Origin: Microbotryum silenes-acaulis
Lineage: Eukaryota > Basidiomycota > Microbotryomycetes > Microbotryales > Microbotryaceae
Length of the DNA stretch: 64,000 nt
Assembly (NCBI GenBank): GCA_003665825.1
Contig: QPFY01000004.1
Span: 1,550,001 to 1,614,000, forward strand
Reading direction: 5' to 3'
In this document: positions 9,375-21,179 of the stretch, piece after piece
Numbering within the stretch: position 1 is the stretch's first letter
How the letters are laid out: each line of letters begins with the position of its first letter
Made by a program: the position numbers and the translations under genes
The notes under the pieces: generated by a model
What the model was told of the DNA's origin: nothing
What the model saw: only the letters and a program-made list of their open reading frames with translations
The model's database searches: none

Positions 9375-12300
9375 ATGCCTCCCAAGCCACCCCCTCCGCC
9401 ACCACCCAAGACGGGAATGGTCAATCGGTCCGGCAGCGCTCCTCGGACCAACGCCGCTGCGGCGCCGCCTCGAGGCTACTCGTCATCGTCATCGTCGACG
9501 CCTTCCCGACCGGTAGCGGCCCAGAAAGGGTACGATGGTCAGATTAGATTTGCTGTGAGTCGGAATGTTGGGGTGTTGTCAGATTGTGGAGCAACAACTG
9601 ACCGCGCATCTCGCTTTCTTGGTCTCTCAACACCCGTCATGTATATGTGGGCTTTGTTTGTTTAATCGTGACTTGGACTCGACGCAGGATGATGAAGTCA
9701 GTCGAGAGTAGTTGGGCGAGCAAGGAGAACGAATTCTCCAGATACGCTGACACCTTGAACGCCGATAACATCAGATCAAGCGGATGCACGCCGAGCTGGA
9801 GAGAAGAGAACGTGAACGAGTCGCGAAAGCGCGCCAACCACAACCTACAGCACCCGGGACAAAGGTCCGAATCTGATTCCTGCCTACTCAGGGCCAACTT
9901 GTTGGTCCAGTGCTGACTTTGCCTTTCCCTGCATCGCTCAGTCGCGGAAATCAGGCCTGACCGTCACGGGCTTCCTGCTTCGAGTCGCCGTCTTCTACGT
10001 TCTCATCGCTTATTATCTCGTGTGCCCGACCGACAAAGCTCGTGAACGAGCCGTATGCCGTCAACTTGACGTCTTCTCGGCAAAGCTGCAATCACTTGAG
10101 CCCCATGCTCGCCCATACCTCGACTATGCCCATCGTCACGCCGAGCCCTACCTCGCCGAATTTCACAAATACACCGAGCCTTACGTCGCCAAGGTCCAGC
10201 CGATCTACGCCAAGGTCGACTTGTACATCGAGCCCGTCACCAACAAATTACGCGAGGTGTACGACTCTTACGTCTACCCTGGTCTCGTCAAAGGAATTCA
10301 TGCGACGCAAGCGGCGGCGCGACCCGTCGCTGCTCGCGCTCATAAACAGTATCAGAGGTCCCTCGCCCCGAGCGTCGAGTGGTATTCACGCGCCGGGCAG
10401 GATTGGTACAAGTCCAATGCCGAACACCATGTTGCCACGGCCGATCGAGTGCTCCGTACTTCGTCTAAGCAAGCAATGGACTTTGTCGCACCTGCTGTCC
10501 CCTTTGCCCACCACCACTTTTGGAACACCGTGGTCCCGACGACCCAGTCCACTTACAAGACCTCGCACGAGACCTACTTTGCGCACGTGCACCCCCAAGT
10601 CGTCGTCGCACGTGGTCATGCGCTTCAATTCTGGCGAAAGCGAATCGTCCCTGCCTTGCACTACTTTTACGAGCTCTACATCGCACCGCAGGTCGATAAG
10701 ATCTCGGAGCGCGTGCACCTGTACAAGTTCAAGAAGATGACTGCCGAGGAAGAGGCTCGTGCCAAGGCCGAGGCCGAAGCTGAAGATGATGAAGGTGAGG
10801 GCGAGGACGAGGATTCGTTCGCTGGTCAGTTCAGAGGCGTCTTGCGGTGACCTGGGGGGGGGGGGGGGGGTGGGGGGGGGGGTGGGGGGGGGGTGAATGC
10901 ATAACTGACGACTCGTCAAGGACTGATCTGATCTCAGATTTCGTTGCCGAGCCGCTGGACCAAGTCCCCATAGTCGCGGAAATTGTAGAAGATGTTCCTG
11001 CCGAGGACGTCGTAGAAAATGGCACAGTGGACGAAGTGCAAGACACCACTGCTGCCGAACGAGCCGAGGTTGAAGCCCTGCAAGATCGGTACGACCAAGA
11101 AGTAGCCGAGCTCGGCCAGGCCCATTTCGAAAAGGTCGCCACGCATCTTGCTGCCCTCCGATCCCAGACCGCTTCGGACATTACCAAGAAGGTCGAGCCC
11201 GCATTGCTGAAGCTGCGCAGAGATTCGGCCAAACTGGCGGACCAGCTGACGGATTTCCTGACGCGCGACGATGGACGCACGAAGGAGCAGAAACTTGACA
11301 AAGGCCAACAGTTCCGAACCGTCGTTCTGGGCAAATCCAAGCAGGCTGCCGACGGCGTGAGGACCGAAGCGGAGAAGTTGGCACGAACGCTCAAGACGAA
11401 CGAGAACAAGATCGTCAGTGAGGCGTCGCGCGCGATCGAGGAAAAGGTTACCCATGCGCAGAACGACGTCGGTCAACGATGGACGGACCTCCCATCGACG
11501 ACGACGCAAGAGTGGGAACGCTACCACCGATTGCTCGCGGCGCAGAAGAAATGGCAGGCCGACTACGAGGGACTGCAGAGTGGTAAAGTCGCGAACGCCA
11601 AGCTCGGCAAGACTCATCCGCTTGAGCTCCTCCACGGTGTTCGAGGGAGGATCGAGGCGGCATTCCACTCGCTCGAAGCCACCCTTGAGCTTTGCACGCA
11701 AAAGGCAATGGCCTCGCTTCCCGATACTGTCGTGGAAAAGGTTGTTGACGCTGGACACAACGCTCAAGACGCCAGTGTCGACTCGGAAGCAGTTGGTCTC
11801 GCCGCTTCTGCCGCCCGCATGGCTGCGGTGGCTCGAGAGTCCGCGAGCTCCATCCTTGCCGCCCCTGCGGAGGCTGTGCCTATGGCCTCGGCCACTAGTG
11901 TCGTTGAGCAAGCTCAAGCCGCCCCGACGAATGTCGTTGACCGCGCCGTCTCTGCCGCTGATGGAGCAGCCGCTTCCGTCAAGTCCTACTTCGGCGATGC
12001 CTCACAAGCCGCGCTCCACGCTGTCGGCATCGATCCGTCTCCTACCGACCTCTCGCAAACCGCGACTTATGTCACCAAACAGGCCCAGAAGTCTGCTACT
12101 TCTATCGCTTCCGTCGTCTCGGATACCGTCGTTAACGAGCTTCCTTCATCCGCTTCGAGTTTGGCCGCGGCAGCGACCGAGACGATCATTTCAGTCGCTG
12201 CAGAGGCGACGTCGACTGTGGCCAGTGTGGCTTCGAACGCGGCATCAGCAGCCTCGGACGCGACCCAGGTTGTCTCAGAAGGTATCGCTTCGGCTGCGAG

Positions 12301-12499
12301 TGCCGTGTCGGCGTTCGTGGCCCCGGCCACCGCCACTCCGATCGTCGAACAGATCACGAACTCCATCGCTAGTGCCGCCAGTCAGGCATCATCCGTTGTC
12401 CATGATGCCACGAGGACGACCGCCGAAGGCGTATCCGAGACCGTCGCGAGCGTCGCTTCGGTCGTCAAGAGTGCTGTGCTCGAGCACATCGAGTTGTAG
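9375..12499 (+). CDS. Membrane-anchored protein with long helical region and Ala/Ser/Val-rich tail, 907 aa
   Basis: Exons 9375-9554, 9688-9696 (9-nt microexon, DDE), 9775-9864, 9942-10824 and 10938-12499 total 2724 nt and give 907 aa. The N-terminus is proline-rich (MPPKPPPPPPPK). A basic stretch (IKRMHAELERRERER) precedes a single hydrophobic segment, FLLRVAVFYVLIAYYLV. The middle is rich in Tyr/His/Pro (repeated EPYLAEF, EPYVAKV-like units), then acidic, then a charged coiled-coil-like stretch about 11,000-11,700. The last ~270 residues are Ala/Ser/Val/Thr repeats of the type ATSTVASVASNAASAA. One membrane anchor with a long soluble side is clear. Function is unknown to me. Similar proteins are sometimes labelled as transcription factors in fungal annotations, which nothing here supports. 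Confidence 0.75.
10825..10937 (+). other. Intron containing an interrupted poly-G tract
   Basis: The intron of the 907-aa gene has donor GTCAGT and acceptor CTCAG. Positions 10854-10893 are G17, T, G11, T, G10, so 38 of 40 bases are G. The tract is on the transcribed RNA's sense strand, so the pre-mRNA would carry it. Confidence 0.8.
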
Positions 12500-13500
12500 A
12501 CGTCAGGTTCGACTGCTTCGTGCTTAAAGCGCAAGCTATGTGCAGAAACAGCTCTCTTCCCCTTCGCCCCCCCCCCCCTCCTCAACCCCCCTTACATCCT
12601 TCCCTTTTTCTCAAGGATATCTCCAGTGACTCTGCCTCACATCGTCCTCTCCTCTTTCGCCCATACGTGTCGTCTATGTTTCTTCGGCCCTTCGAACGTC
12701 AACAGTGCTTGTATACTTTCCCTTAAAACTCGTGTAGTAATTCTTTCCCTTATTGCTGTAATCAGTTCGAGATTCCACTGGCAACATGAGGTGTAAGGAC
12801 ATACTCTTTGCACCATCTTAAGCCAAGCAAGCGGATGAGGAGAAATACAAGCCGCCGACAAAAGCGGCTGATCTAAGGTGCACGTCCCATCCATCCAACT
12901 CGATCGGGCCAGATCGGCAATCAGATCATCGGTAATTAGGACCAAATCTTCAGTGTCGGGTCCAAGCTCAAAACTCGCACTAAGGAAACCTTTCTGGTTG
13001 GACGAAAGGCACCATGTGGGCGGGCGGGGAAAGACAAGAGGGAGAGCCGAGGCAAAAAAAAACCGCCAACGGCTCGCCGTTTGAAACTAGTGCACTCGAA
13101 GGGCGGCCCCCGGGCGGTCGCTTCGTGGCTGTGAAACGATTTCACTCAGCCCGAACGCGAAGGCTGATAAGACCTGTGAGGGGTGCGCCCCTCCTACGGG
13201 CCTTATAAGCTCTCCTCTCGTTTGAAAAGATTTGTCACAGTACCCTTGGATAGTCTTTCTTTCCTTTGGACCTTTTAGAGGACTTAGACGATTTGGAGCA
13301 CCCTGAAGCGACCAAAACACGTCAACAGTGGATTGTAGCAGTTCTCGCGACACTTGAGGGATCAAACCCTTACCGGACCGATGAGAGTCCGGGACGGAGA
13401 GCGTTGTGTCGATGGGATGAAATTTTGCCAATGCAAGCATGTGCTGTATGGGCCTAAACATGCTAGGACATGCAAATCTACAAAACCCCCACTCCGCCCA
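12500..13500. other. Gene-free stretch after the 907-aa gene
   Basis: Begins with the 3' region of the preceding gene, including a C-rich tract near 12567-12578. Near 13160-13205 there is a possible stem-loop (GAGGGG...CCCCTC flanked by AAG...CTT). No coding region could be supported. Open frames here have no recognisable domain and overlap on both strands. Confidence 0.4.
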
Positions 13501-13915
13501 ACACTACAGCTTACACGCGCAACCCTCAATCGCAATTCATGTGGCTGTAACTTTCCGAAACGGTGACTGTCTTCAAAGCCCGAGGTTTGCCTGCTCGATT
13601 CCTTATGAGATGCAAGACACTACAAACTCTTTGCAATTCGCAGGGATGACAATGTATCCAAAATATGGCATTTGAGGTGAAGATTCGAGTTTAAGTTTTG
13701 GACTCGCGAGTGCGCTTCGGCCCTTCGCGATGGCATGATCGGCGTGCTCAATACATTGTCATTCCTGGCAGTTGCTGATAAATTGATGTTGTAATTTCTT
13801 GCATCAAGGAATCCCAGCAGGAGAACATCGAGCTTTGCGGATGCTCAACCACATGGCCCCGTTGCGGATCACAGCCACATGAATTCCGTGCGGTTGAGGG
13901 TTGCACCTGTGCTCG
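13501..13915. repeat. Imperfect inverted repeat, arms about 160 nt, loop about 85 nt
   Basis: Left arm about 13505-13660, right arm about 13745-13910. Matching blocks in order from the outside are GCAACCCTCAA, AATTCATGTGGCTGT, GATTCCTT, GATGCAAGA and GGATGACAATGTAT/GGAATGACAATGTAT. The arms differ by many substitutions and small gaps, so this is an old duplication in inverted orientation or the remnant of a foldback/MITE-like element. No target-site duplication could be fixed because the outer ends fade gradually. Confidence 0.7.
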
Positions 13916-16335
13916 CCACGTGACATTTTCGCTGGAGCATACATATTTCAAACCGCAAGACTCAAGTTCCAGCCCGACAAAGCCTCCTGTCTCGTTTCCA
14001 TGGCGGCTGCGTGTCTTTCGGATAACATGATGATGGTAACAGACTCCTGATTTGTTTCAGGCTCTTCCACGTGTCGTTGGGAGCGTCAATGGATCGAGTC
14101 TGAGCCTCGATAGACCGGGCTGGCACGTGGGTTGACTCCTGTCACCAAAGAGCACAAGCTGTCCAACAGGACCCCGTTCCATCACAGTGCGCTGGTACCC
14201 AGGTGGTGGATACCTACCTACCTTGACTAAACGGTCTGATTGACGGTCCGATTGAACGGTCCGAACTGCAAATGGTTGATTCGTTCAATTGACAAACCGC
14301 CCACCGACAGGATCGAGCTTGACGTTTCACATTAGCTTTTCGTGTCAGCTGGCTTTCAAAGTCTCCGTAGAGGAAGCGACCTGACCCATTTTTCTGATAA
14401 ACTCTAACCTGAACAAGTATACGAAGTGATTTGACTCAAGGTCGAGTTTGTGCAGACCTTGCGAACGCGCGCGCGGCGACCTAGCTTGCCCTAGCTTGCC
14501 GCTTTCCCGGTTGGAGGCCGATGGTCCGTGCGCGCGCGAGGTGACACGTGAAAGCGTCACGCGATGAACCGAAACTATCGGCGAGTCCATCGGCGCCTCG
14601 TTGCCTTGGGTGTTCCTTTCCGGCACGTCTTCTCCTTTAGCCCCTTTCGGTTCCCACTCCCTGACCGGACTACTCGACGTGCAAAACGTCGACTTCTCCT
14701 CATTTTCACTATCCGCTTGGACCAGCTAACGCTCTCTCGTTGCGCTTCATCATCTGCGCCATATCAGCCATGGCACCCTAACGTGCGAAGCTCGCACTTG
14801 CAGCAACAAGACCATGCCGAAGATTCGCTGGTGACGGCGATGAGAGAACGGTATAAGCGCAGACATATCATTGCCTGGCGGTGGAGAGTCGCTGCTCCGT
14901 ATTCCATTCGCGTCGCGCGTCGCGCGTCGGGAGAGGGTGTGTGGTGTACACGGTCTTCAAGCCGTTTCCCACCTCGGTCGACAAGACCCCCCTTTCTTTT
15001 TTCATGTTTTTCCAGATGGTCGGTTTCTCGAGCTCTGTAGCGGTGCTGTGTGACAGGCGAGTCGTCCTTGTCTAGCTACTAGTAGCCAGATCTGCAGTGA
15101 GCCTCCCTCGTGAACCCTTTTGTCGCCTCCCTTGTGGTTCCCTTTCCGTTTTGTAGTTTTGAGTATCGAGATGCGCATGCACCACGAATTGAAACTCGAA
15201 AATTGCCAAAAGTTCTCGGAGTAAAGAGAAGCCAAAGATCACCGCATGCGACGGCGAGAGGATGACGTCGAAGAGCCATGAATTGATGGGCACGTGATCC
15301 ACAAAAAGCTGCATCGACGATGAAGACATGAGCTTTTTTCCTCTTTCGCGGTGTCCGGCATTACACGCGACATTGAATGCAGGCTATAACCCGAACCCAA
15401 CTTCACGGCTGCAGGTGTGAGAACGAGGTGAAACCTCGCCCCTCATCGCCTCCGCGGTCGTCCGCGCCGACGCCGATTGCAGCGAACTCCGTCGCCGGGG
15501 GACCGGGACGGCGGGAACGACCGTCCACACCCGACTCACGGACCCGGTTGAACCGGTTCGTCTTCTGACATTGTGACAACACCCAAGTTGCGCCCACGGT
15601 ATATGTTACGAGGTAAGCACCGAATTGATCACCTAGACAAGCGACCGGGGCTCAGAGTGATGGAGCAGACTCGGCGGTGGTCAGAGCATTGGCACCAGTG
15701 TCGGTGCGCTGGCCTGGCAATCTCACGCGAAGCCCTGCAGAGCTGGGCCGTGTCCGGTCTGGGCGAATTGGTCACGGGCGCCAGCGCCACGGGCGAGGCT
15801 CGGCGCGCGCGCGCGCTTCATTATCACGGCCAGCGCGCTCGCGAGTCTGCAGCGCAGAGGTGCGGTCCCCACTAGCGTCATTTCCGAAATCTCGCCGCCC
15901 TGACCTCCGCCAGAGGACGTTCGCGTGCGGCTCACACTTATAGTACTAGCGTCCCTCGTCTTCCCTCGCTCATCCCCCACCACCCATTTGTGCCATTCCC
16001 ATCCCGATCCCTGGCCTGCCTCTGATCGCTACCTGCCTGCTGCCCACGACTGACCCGACCTCTACACTCGATTTGGACTCGTCGTCTGTAGGCTCGCCTT
16101 TATCTCTTCCACCCGCGCCTGCCTCCGCTTTGTGCGCTTGCCAGACGGTCTCTGTCGCTCTCTGTCTTTCGTCATCCTCATCGAGACCCCGCCCCAGAGC
16201 CGTTGCCGCGCTTGCATTGCCGACCGTCGATCAAGCGCCCGTCGTCCTTCTCAGCTCATTCGGTCTTCGAAGCAGCGAATTTGTTCGCCGACCCCTCAAG
16301 ACTGCATCGTACAGTGCCCAGTGCTATTTTGTGGC
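13916..16335. other. Gene-poor region upstream of the CON7-like gene
   Basis: About 2.4 kb without a supportable gene. The part nearest 16336 is rich in C and T and probably contains the promoter and a long 5' leader of the zinc-finger gene. Short GC-dinucleotide runs occur near 14465-14540 and 15808. Long open frames on both strands (for example 15573-15943) are Arg/Ser/Ala-rich and mutually overlapping, as expected by chance in GC-rich DNA. Confidence 0.4.
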
Positions 16336-18509
16336 ATGACCGAGTTCTCCTATCCCGCGCCGGCGCTCGATTCCCCAGCTTTCTCCCGTGGCCCGGGCTC
16401 AGCTCAGACTCAGGCTCGTCCGTCGAGTTCGTCCGGTCCTCCCAACTCGGCGGGCGCAGCTTCGTCCTACGCCTCGAGCTCGTACTCGCCCTTGACCGAT
16501 CCTGCTGGCTCGTCGGCGTCATCGTCGGCAGCAGCAGCGGCCAATAATGCCGCGCGCCAGCATGCCTCGTCGGCGTTCGAACATCTCGCCAACGCCGCCG
16601 CTCGTCAGGACGACGGCGACTCCTCGGCCGGATCGGATCGAGATCAGATGGCCTCCTCCAACTCTCGCCGCGTTTCGGTGCAGCTGCCTCGGCATCACCT
16701 CCCTTCGCCAACGCACAGACTCCCTTCGCCCGCCCAGTCGCAATATCTCGCTCATGCGCGCCAGTCGCCGCGAGGAGGCAACCACGATGAGCGAGGAGAT
16801 CTGTCGCCCTTGTCGCAGAATCTGTCTCACGTTCCGACGGCGGCCGGTCCTCCTCAACCTCCACCACCCCCACCGTTCGGCCATGCCGTGCACTTCCAGG
16901 GTCAGCCCACACCGCATATCCCGGGTGCCAACATTCGCAACACGCGGCCCATGACCGCGCCCTCGTCAGTTTCGGCACCCTACTTCCAAGGCGGCCCCTA
17001 CGCACCTCACCATGGCCACTCGGGTTCGTTCTACCCTTCGTCCATGTCCTATCCCTTCTCGTTGGGCCTCGACTCAGGCATTTCACCGTCAGGGCTGCCC
17101 ATGGCGATGCATGGAGGTCACATATCTTCTCACGATCCGCGCTCGTTCTCGATGTCCGAGGCGGGGCACGCTCACAGCGAGCATCAACGGTATAGCAGCG
17201 GTCCCGACGAGCATGGATCGCCGTCGAGCAGCTCGATCTTTCAATACGGTCCCCCGCCACGTGCAAGTGACGCCGGCTTCTACCCTTCGAGCCAAGACCA
17301 CGATGGCTTCTCGCACTCTCGCCCCACAACCGCCGATTCGAGACCTGGCTCATCCCACGCACAAGCCCAGACCCTACGCCGAGGCTCGGAATTCTCCCCA
17401 CCTTCGCAGGGTAAAGGCTCGAATTCGGAATCGAGAGGGCAATCGGGGAGCTCGAGCAAGGTGTACAACTTCGTCACCGCCGCGGGCCAGACTACGAAGC
17501 GGCCTCGTCGTCGATTCGACGAGATCGAGCGCCTCTACGGTTGCGACTACCCTGGCTGCCAGAAATCGTACGGGACCCTGAACCATCTCAACTCGCACAA
17601 GACGATGCAAAAGCACGGACCCAAAAGTACCCCTGCGCGTAAGTCTGTGTTCCCCCTCGTCATATCTCGCCGCTCCTAGCCGCTCCTACCGCTTGAGCGC
17701 CCAGACCCTCGCGTGCTGCTCTCCCCTATCCGGGCCGAGCCACTTAGCGCCCTCCGCACGAGCCTATCTGATAACTGACTCATCCTCGATCACTCCCGTC
17801 GGCCCGTCGGCTCCTCTCTGCTCCTACAGAGTTCAAGGAGATGCGCAAAGCGTGGAGGGACAACAAAAAGATGCAGGCCTCGCTCAATGGTCGTAGCGCC
17901 AACAACTCGACGGCGGCTGCCTCGACCACGACTGCGACCAGTCAGGCGCAAACCAAATCGATCTACGGTGTGCCGTCGAAGGAGCGCGTTCGACCGGTCA
18001 CCTCGGCTGGTGAATACCACTACAACGCCCCTGCACCCTATCTTCCCCCGCCGTCCACCTCGTCAATCTACGGTATACCCGCGCCGACCTTGCAGCTGCC
18101 GCCGCCGCCCCCGAGCATGTACGAAGCACCCGCCCCACCGAGCTTGTCCAACCCCTGGGCCAGCACCAGTCCGGTGGCGTTCCCTTTGCCACCAGCACCA
18201 GCCTCTGCTGGTTCCGACCTCTTGTACAGCCACGGCTCTTCGCCACATCGACCCGTGACCGCGCCGACCTACTACAACCAGCACACGCCCTCGTTTGGGC
18301 TCCAACCCACTCGATTCGGCTTTGGCATGAACGGTGGCATGGCTCCCGGTCCCGGTCCACTGCAGCCTGGTCGACGCCTGTCGTTGCCCGGTGAGATCCA
18401 ACAGCCGACGCCCATCTTTGGATTCAACGTTCCTGGAGGCGAGTCGGGCTTTTCGAGTATTCAAGAAGAGGAGTCGTCGAGCTCGGCAGTCCAAACCGGT
18501 GGGGAATGA
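16336..18509 (+). CDS. C2H2 zinc-finger transcription factor, Con7-like, 660 aa
   Basis: Two exons, 16336-17638 and 17830-18509 (1983 nt). A long disordered N-terminus rich in Ser, Pro, His and Gln precedes the conserved core: KVYNFV, then RPRRRFDEIERLYGCDYPGC, a single C2H2 finger (Cys-x4-Cys-x12-His-x5-His) with YGTLNHLNSHKTMQKHG, then QFKEMRKAWRDNKK across the exon junction. This block order (RPRRR + finger + FKE-RK-W) is that of the Con7 family, nuclear regulators of morphogenesis and cell-wall genes in filamentous ascomycetes. The C-terminal part has Pro-rich and Tyr-rich segments with repeated SIYG motifs. The role in this fungus is inferred only. The intron sits just after the finger. 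Confidence 0.8.
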
Positions 18510-19131
18510 ACAAGCAGCCTCGTCCGACCTTCTTTTCGCCCGTGATCTTCACTACTACTACCTCTACCTATTCACAACCTCTGTTGGGACTTTGCCACCC
18601 GCTCACCCAAACTTCCTTCGGCGCATTCTTTCGACTCGCAACACTTTTCTGTACCCGGCTCTACTACCCCCCTACCGATCTCAAGGCGTGACGTGCTTAA
18701 TTCTTCGGGGCACTATTACAACCTAGCTAGTCTGCCAACTCGCCTCGGTGCTTCTCTCGATACCTACTATCAGCTTGGGTCCGATTTCTGGATTTCGTGA
18801 CCTGGTGGTGGCTTAATCTGGGACAACTTGTCCTTCCCCTTGGGGCTCCCACGCTTTCTTTCTTCCCCTTTCTATGTGCAATTGTAATATTCCCACTTGC
18901 TAGATCCCCAACACTTGGTTGTCACTTGAGGCGAGCTAGGCGAATGATCCGATGGGACGAGATGAAAGGTCCGTGCGCGCCAAGCCGAGCGACGGAGATC
19001 TGATCGGGCTTTCGCAGGCAGGTTCCTGCTTTAGATTCGTGCCCATCTCGGGTTATTTCTCGTCGGCGTCGCAGCACGAGGTGAGCATCACAAGAAGCGC
19101 TTTCCGGGAATCCGTTACCCTTCAAAAAGGG
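18510..19131. other. Intergenic, 622 bp
   Basis: Contains the 3' region of the zinc-finger gene and the promoter of RRP4. The reading frame is open for about 60 codons upstream of the RRP4 ATG at 19132, but it has no earlier ATG with family similarity. Nothing else is recognised. Confidence 0.4.
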
Positions 19132-20613
19132 ATGTTCCGCATCGTATCGGGAGGCACCTCCTCCTACGGCCACGCTTCGACCTCGACGAACCATGACGAT
19201 GACGACGATCGTATGCGCTCAACGACGATCGAGGATGCTCTGATTGACGACGACGAGATGGACTATGATGGGGGTGGGACGGGACCTTCGAGGGCTAGGA
19301 CGGTGGGAGGTGGGAGAGTTACGGGACCGGGGGAGGTGATTGCTGATGCGGGGAGGTGGATGAGGTCAGTTGCTCGTCGGTCGGAGGGCTCGCATGGGAG
19401 GCCAGGAGGTTGCGGTACTGATTATTGGGTCTGTGTTTGCTCCACCAGGGGTCATGGAACCTATGTTCAGGACGACAAGGTGTTGGCCTCCGTCGCAGGC
19501 ACGCTCGAGAGGGTCAACAAGCTCGTTTCCGTACGACCCCTGAGAACAAAGTCAGTCATTCGGCATCCTGTGGAGTCATCGATCACCAATGTTCCTTTCT
19601 GATCCATGGGGGTGTCTTTGTGTTCTTCAGATACCGACCCGAGGTAGGCGATCTCGTCATTGGGCGGATAGCAGAGGTATGAACTCCGTGTTCGCGAACG
19701 AGAAAGATCTTGATCTTGATCGGCTGGGATAGCTGCTGACGGATGGTCGGGCAAATATCTGAACAGGTTGGACCGAGAAGGTGGAAAGTCGAAGCCAATG
19801 CCGCACAGAACGCGGTGCTCATGCTCGCATCTATCAATCTGCCAGGAGGCGTTCAGGTTAGTCTTCCAAAGCCCGAGCTGGGTCGAACGAGAACAGGAGG
19901 TTAATCCGTTCCGTTCTGCTCGCTGTCCATCGCATATCACTTCTGTCGTGTTCCCGATCGCTAGCGTCGTAAACTCGAGTCGGACGAGCTACAAATGCGA
20001 ACATTCTTTCAAGAGGGTGATCTGCTCGTCGCCGAAGTGCAAGCCTTTTTCGCCGATGGAGCCATGTCGCTGCATACCCGATCCCTCAAATACGGCAAGG
20101 TCAGTCCCGAACGAAAGATCTCATCGCATTCGAAGAGTGTTTGAGCTGAAATCTTGCTTGTGTTACCTATAGCTGAAGAACGGCATGCTTGTCATCGTTC
20201 CGCCCTCACTCATCGTCCGCCTCAAATCCCACTTCCATTCCCTCCCCCACGGCGTCGACCTCATCATCGGTCTCAACGGCTACATCTGGATATCTAAAAC
20301 CCTACCACGCAACCTCAAGCACCAAAACGACCAATCCGAGAACGCAGGATTCGGTGAAGAATCGGCGCATACGGTGTACTCTTCCGAAAATGACGACATC
20401 TCGGGTCGGATTCGTCGAGCGATCACGAGGACGGCGATTGTGATTGCGCTTATGGCCAAGTACTGTATCCCTTTGAGCGCTGATATCATTCTCGAGGCTT
20501 ACAAGGCCGCGGAAGAGATTGCGGGTGATGACAAAACGGGTCTGAGGAAACTCAAGATGCCGCAGACGGAGGAACTTGTGCTGAGGGCGTTGGCGGAGAC
20601 GGAGGAGGCATAG
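19132..20613 (+). CDS. RRP4: Exosome complex RNA-binding subunit Rrp4, 348 aa
   Basis: Six exons: 19132-19364, 19449-19550, 19631-19676, 19767-19856, 19965-20099 and 20173-20613 (1047 nt). Rrp4 is one of three S1/KH cap proteins of the RNA exosome, which degrades and processes RNA 3' to 5' in nucleus and cytoplasm. Visible blocks are the N-terminal [21 protein letters not shown], the S1 domain ([21 protein letters not shown]), [38 protein letters not shown], and the KH-like domain ([10 protein letters not shown]). The family signature of GDLVIGRI followed by RSLKYGKL is clear. An acidic Asp-rich insert near residues 20-55 lengthens the N-terminus. All splice phases agree. Confidence 0.95.
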
Positions 20614-21179
20614 TGTAATCCCAGCATGGCGCTGTCTTCCTTCGATTGGAAAGTGTTTAGGTCATCAGAGCCAAAGGCTTCTTCTCTCGCGATTCGAAAT
20701 CGGTGGTGGTCAAGTACTGCTAGTGTTCGATTGCCTATGTAACAAAGAGGTTGCTTGATGAAGACCCAGTGCCCGCGAGTTCAACTATGGCACTGCTAAG
20801 GAGAGGGAGGGAGACGAGAGCGAGAGGTAGACTATCTGGCCTCTAGACAGACAAAGGAGGAACAAACACACATGAATGTACACACCTAAAACACAAAGTC
20901 TAATGAGAAGAGAAAAGGCGAAAGCAAGATAGGCATCCGACTAACCGGTTGGAGCAAGATCGTCAAAGAGCAATAGGTATAGAGGGAGGACTAGATATAT
21001 GAACACAAGAGGTGGAGAGAGAAGAAGTGTTGTACCGAGGATAAGACATCGGGATAAGTACTAAAGGAGGATGCGAAATGCGTGAACGAAGAATGATAGG
21101 ATGCTGATGGAGGAAGCGTTGCGAGAGTGCAGGGATTTGGGAGAGTCCGATGTGAGGAGCGAGCCGTGTGCGAAGGTGA
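20614..21179. other. Convergent intergenic region, 566 bp
   Basis: Lies between the stop codons of RRP4 (+) and the cyclin gene (-). It is AG-rich on the plus strand with AAACACA and GAGAG runs, fitting 3' untranslated regions of both genes. No gene was seen. Confidence 0.5.

Noticed and set aside
10386..10919. Proline-rich minus-strand frame opposite the poly-G intron
   Set aside because: The PPPP repeats are simply the complement of the poly-G tract.
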